Shown: piece by piece, positions 62,438-64,000 of the stretch
How positions within the stretch are numbered: position 1 is the stretch's first letter
Layout of the letters: each line of letters opens with the position of its first letter
Origin: Effusibacillus pohliae DSM 22757
Lineage (GTDB): Bacteria > Bacillota > Bacilli > Tumebacillales > Effusibacillaceae
Length of the DNA stretch: 64,000 nt
Reading direction: 5' to 3'
Assembly (NCBI RefSeq): GCF_000376225.1
Contig: NZ_AQXL01000126.1
Coordinates: forward strand, 20,561 to 84,560
Notes under the pieces: model-generated
The model's database searches: none
What the model saw: only the letters and a program-made list of their open reading frames with translations
Told to the model about the DNA's origin: nothing
Translations under genes and position numbers: made by a program

Positions 62438-63091
62438 CTACGAGGACGTACATTGCACCAGCCGTTCACTTTTCGATTGGGTCAGAATCTCTCGAATCCG
62501 GTCGATCTGAATCACCCGAATCACGCCGTTGGAGAATTGGATAAAGCCTTGCTGGCGCCATTTTTGGATGATCTTGTTTACCGTAATCCGGGACGTGCCG
62601 ATGTACCGGGCGAACGCTGTCTGGTCGATGGGAATGTTTTCGTTCTCGTGAATTTGAATCAACTTCAACAAAAAGTGAGCCATTTGTTGTTCGGCCGGGC
62701 TGTCCAGATACGAGATGATTTCGGCGAGGAGTCGTATTTTATAAATATGGGAGTTGGTGAAGATCATCGCAGCATGGGGATGTTCCCTACACACTTTTGC
62801 CAAGGCATCGTCAGAGAAATGATAGAGAATCGAGGGAGTAGTGGTAACCGCGGTTGTCAAATAGGTTCCTCTGTGAGCCCCGCTTTCCCCCAGTAGGGTC
62901 CCGAGCGGGATGTAGTCAATGACACGCTCGTGGCCGTTATCGGATAACAGGCTGATTTTCACACCGCCCTGCTCCAGGTAATAAAAGCCTCTGCCGTTTT
63001 CTCCTTGCCGATACACGAACGTATTCTTTTTCAGTTCCATTTTTTGTCCATACGGTAAGAACGGCTTCCACTTGTAGCGAAGGTTTAACAT
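62438..63091 (-). CDS. Crp/Fnr-family transcriptional regulator (first copy)
   Basis: A 217-residue Crp/Fnr-type regulator. N-terminal cyclic-nucleotide-binding-like fold: NTFVYRQGENGRGFYYLEQGGVKISLLSDNGHERVIDYIPLGTLLGESGAH; C-terminal HTH: IPIDQTAFARYIGTSRITVNKIIQKWRQQGFIQFSNGVI. No iron-sulfur cysteines of Fnr type (only one Cys in CREHP and one near the end). ATG at 63091 follows AAAAGGTGATCG. Effector unknown. Confidence 0.85.
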   Translation of the reverse strand: MLNLRYKWKPFLPYGQKMELKKNTFVYRQGENGRGFYYLEQGGVKISLLSDNGHERVIDYIPLGTLLGESGAHRGTYLTTAVTTTPSILYHFSDDALAKVCREHPHAAMIFTNSHIYKIRLLAEIISYLDSPAEQQMAHFLLKLIQIHENENIPIDQTAFARYIGTSRITVNKIIQKWRQQGFIQFSNGVIRVIQIDRIREILTQSKSERLVQCTSS

Positions 63092-63155
63092 ACGATCACC
63101 TTTTCTTCCCAACATCATTTTCTGCGCATATTGGACAGGAGTGACGCGACCCGAA

Positions 63156-63803
63156 CTAAACTATTTTCGCTGTCGGTGCAGACAGATTCAACATCCGCAA
63201 GAGATCCGGCCGCTTGATCACAAATTTGCGTTTCTCGATGTCGATCAGTCCGTCTTCTTTCCACTGTTTCAGGATTTTGTATACGGTGATTCGGGTTAAA
63301 CCGGTGCAGTTCGCCAGGTCCTGTTGGGTGAGGGGGACTTCATAGTTTTTAAAGTCATTGCAGATGTTGAGAAGGAGTGCGGCGATCTGCTCTTCTGAAG
63401 AAAGTGCTTTCATGTTAATCGCATAAAGAAGAATCCGCATTTTTTGATTGACGGTTTGTGCAAACAGGGCAAGTAATTCCGGTTGGTCATTCATCAGTTT
63501 CGCAAACTGTTCGCAGGAGAAATGATAGACCACCGAGTCTTTGACGGCGATTGCGGTAGTAAAGTGCGTTTGTCGGTCCATGATTTGAATGCCCAGCAGT
63601 TGGCCGGGAACCACGATGTTCAACAATCGGGTGTTTCCTTTTACCGTGGAGGTGACGATTTTCACCAAGCCCTTGTGCAGGTAATAAAACCCGTCTCCCA
63701 GGCTGCCCTCGTTGTAGATGACAGATTTTCCTTTTACAAATTGCCTCTTCCCGTACTTCAGAAACATCTCCCACTTCAGATCGGTTTCAAACGGGGATAC
63801 CAT
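63156..63803 (-). CDS. Crp/Fnr-family transcriptional regulator (second copy)
   Basis: A 215-residue paralogue-like regulator of the adjacent gene: SVIYNEGSLGDGFYYLHKGLVKIVTSTVKGNTRLLNIVVPGQLLG and the HTH VPLTQQDLANCTGLTRITVYKILKQWKEDGLIDIEKRKFVIK. The two share layout but are well diverged. ATG at 63803 is nine bases after GAGGGA; GTG at 63812 is an alternative. No Fnr-type cysteine cluster. The two genes lie in tandem, 64 bases apart. Confidence 0.85.
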   Translation of the reverse strand: MVSPFETDLKWEMFLKYGKRQFVKGKSVIYNEGSLGDGFYYLHKGLVKIVTSTVKGNTRLLNIVVPGQLLGIQIMDRQTHFTTAIAVKDSVVYHFSCEQFAKLMNDQPELLALFAQTVNQKMRILLYAINMKALSSEEQIAALLLNICNDFKNYEVPLTQQDLANCTGLTRITVYKILKQWKEDGLIDIEKRKFVIKRPDLLRMLNLSAPTAKIV

Positions 63804-63970
63804 ATCGAACACTCCCTCAAAGAATTAATGTTTTCTTCGTTTTTCTCGCCATTACGCATGTTTTCATCTTTCACGAACGAAGCGCTTGAGGATAATATTT
63901 GACGAAAAGTGAATATTTGGGATCGACCCGTTGGCGGGAACAGAGATGTTGGTCACCTCGTTTTTAAAAG

Positions 63971-63988
63971 CCATATGGTCGCATATGG
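63971..63988. repeat. Inverted repeat near the window end
   Basis: CCATATG-GTCG-CATATGG, a perfect 7-bp inverted repeat. Nothing else was recognised in 63804-64000 apart from AT-rich text that should contain the regulator's promoter. Confidence 0.35.
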
Positions 63989-64000
63989 ATCTCCACATGT

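Overview
The window looks like a chromosomal segment of a moderately GC-rich, endospore-forming Bacillota. Spore genes (gpr, spoIIP, yqxA, two alpha/beta-type SASPs, a SleL/YaaH-type cortex lytic enzyme, a YheC/D ATP-grasp protein), a comEA-comEC competence block, Gram-positive ribosome binding sites, a T-box leader and many U-tailed terminators all support this. The order comEA, comEC, holA, rpsT, gpr, spoIIP, yqxA follows the Bacillus subtilis comE to lepA region, with insertions. Gene content and composition would suit a relative of Alicyclobacillus, Tumebacillus or Effusibacillus, but that is inference.

Layout. 1-4.7 kb: the end of an unknown gene, the fused B12-dependent isobutyryl-CoA mutase icmF, then an AT-rich patch with a broken secreted-protein gene. 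4.7-15.1 kb: an EamA exporter, a MarR/HlyD/DHA2 efflux operon, a metallo-beta-lactamase-fold hydrolase, a fused remnant of two decayed genes, nitroreductase nfsA, a Yip1 membrane protein, an HD-GYP protein and an amino-acid permease. 15.2-19.5 kb: an acyl-ACP-reductase-like gene with an elaborate upstream control region, a Leu-Val-Ser tRNA cluster, a LysR regulator and a LysM-CAP secreted protein. 20-25.2 kb: the paired M16 proteins ymfF/ymfH, murC and secreted glpQ. 25.2-27.9 kb: an AT-rich island of truncated genes. 28-37.2 kb: queD-queE-queC, an IS21 remnant, a cobalamin riboswitch with cobQ and an ATP:cob(I)alamin adenosyltransferase, sleL, and T-box-controlled leuS. 37.4-44.2 kb: ymaF-like, thrC, panD, yheC/D-like, a YdcF-like gene, a second decayed AT-rich patch ending in an IS200/IS605-type right end, then ddl and mntR. 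44.4-62.2 kb: comEA, comEC, SASPs, a CDF metal exporter with Fur-like boxes, ndh, holA, rpsT, gpr, an ABC-class ATPase, an ECF sigma/anti-sigma/envelope operon, spoIIP and yqxA. 62.2-64 kb: a 5' fragment of a class C group II intron directly after the yqxA terminator, and two Crp/Fnr-family regulators.

Functional links. IcmF needs adenosylcobalamin, and the riboswitch-controlled cobQ plus adenosyltransferase supply late steps of its synthesis. queD, queE and queC make preQ0 from GTP for queuosine. Gpr degrades SASPs at germination, and two divergent SASPs lie nearby. The ECF sigma factor, its zinc-binding anti-sigma factor and two membrane proteins form one overlapping envelope-stress-type operon. 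AT-rich patches at about 3.6-4.7, 25.2-27.9 and 41.7-42.6 kb hold most of the decayed genes and mobile-element remnants; the IS21 scar at 29.9-30.4 kb and the intron fragment at 62.2 kb are separate. No CRISPR array, intact insertion sequence or complete defence system was seen.
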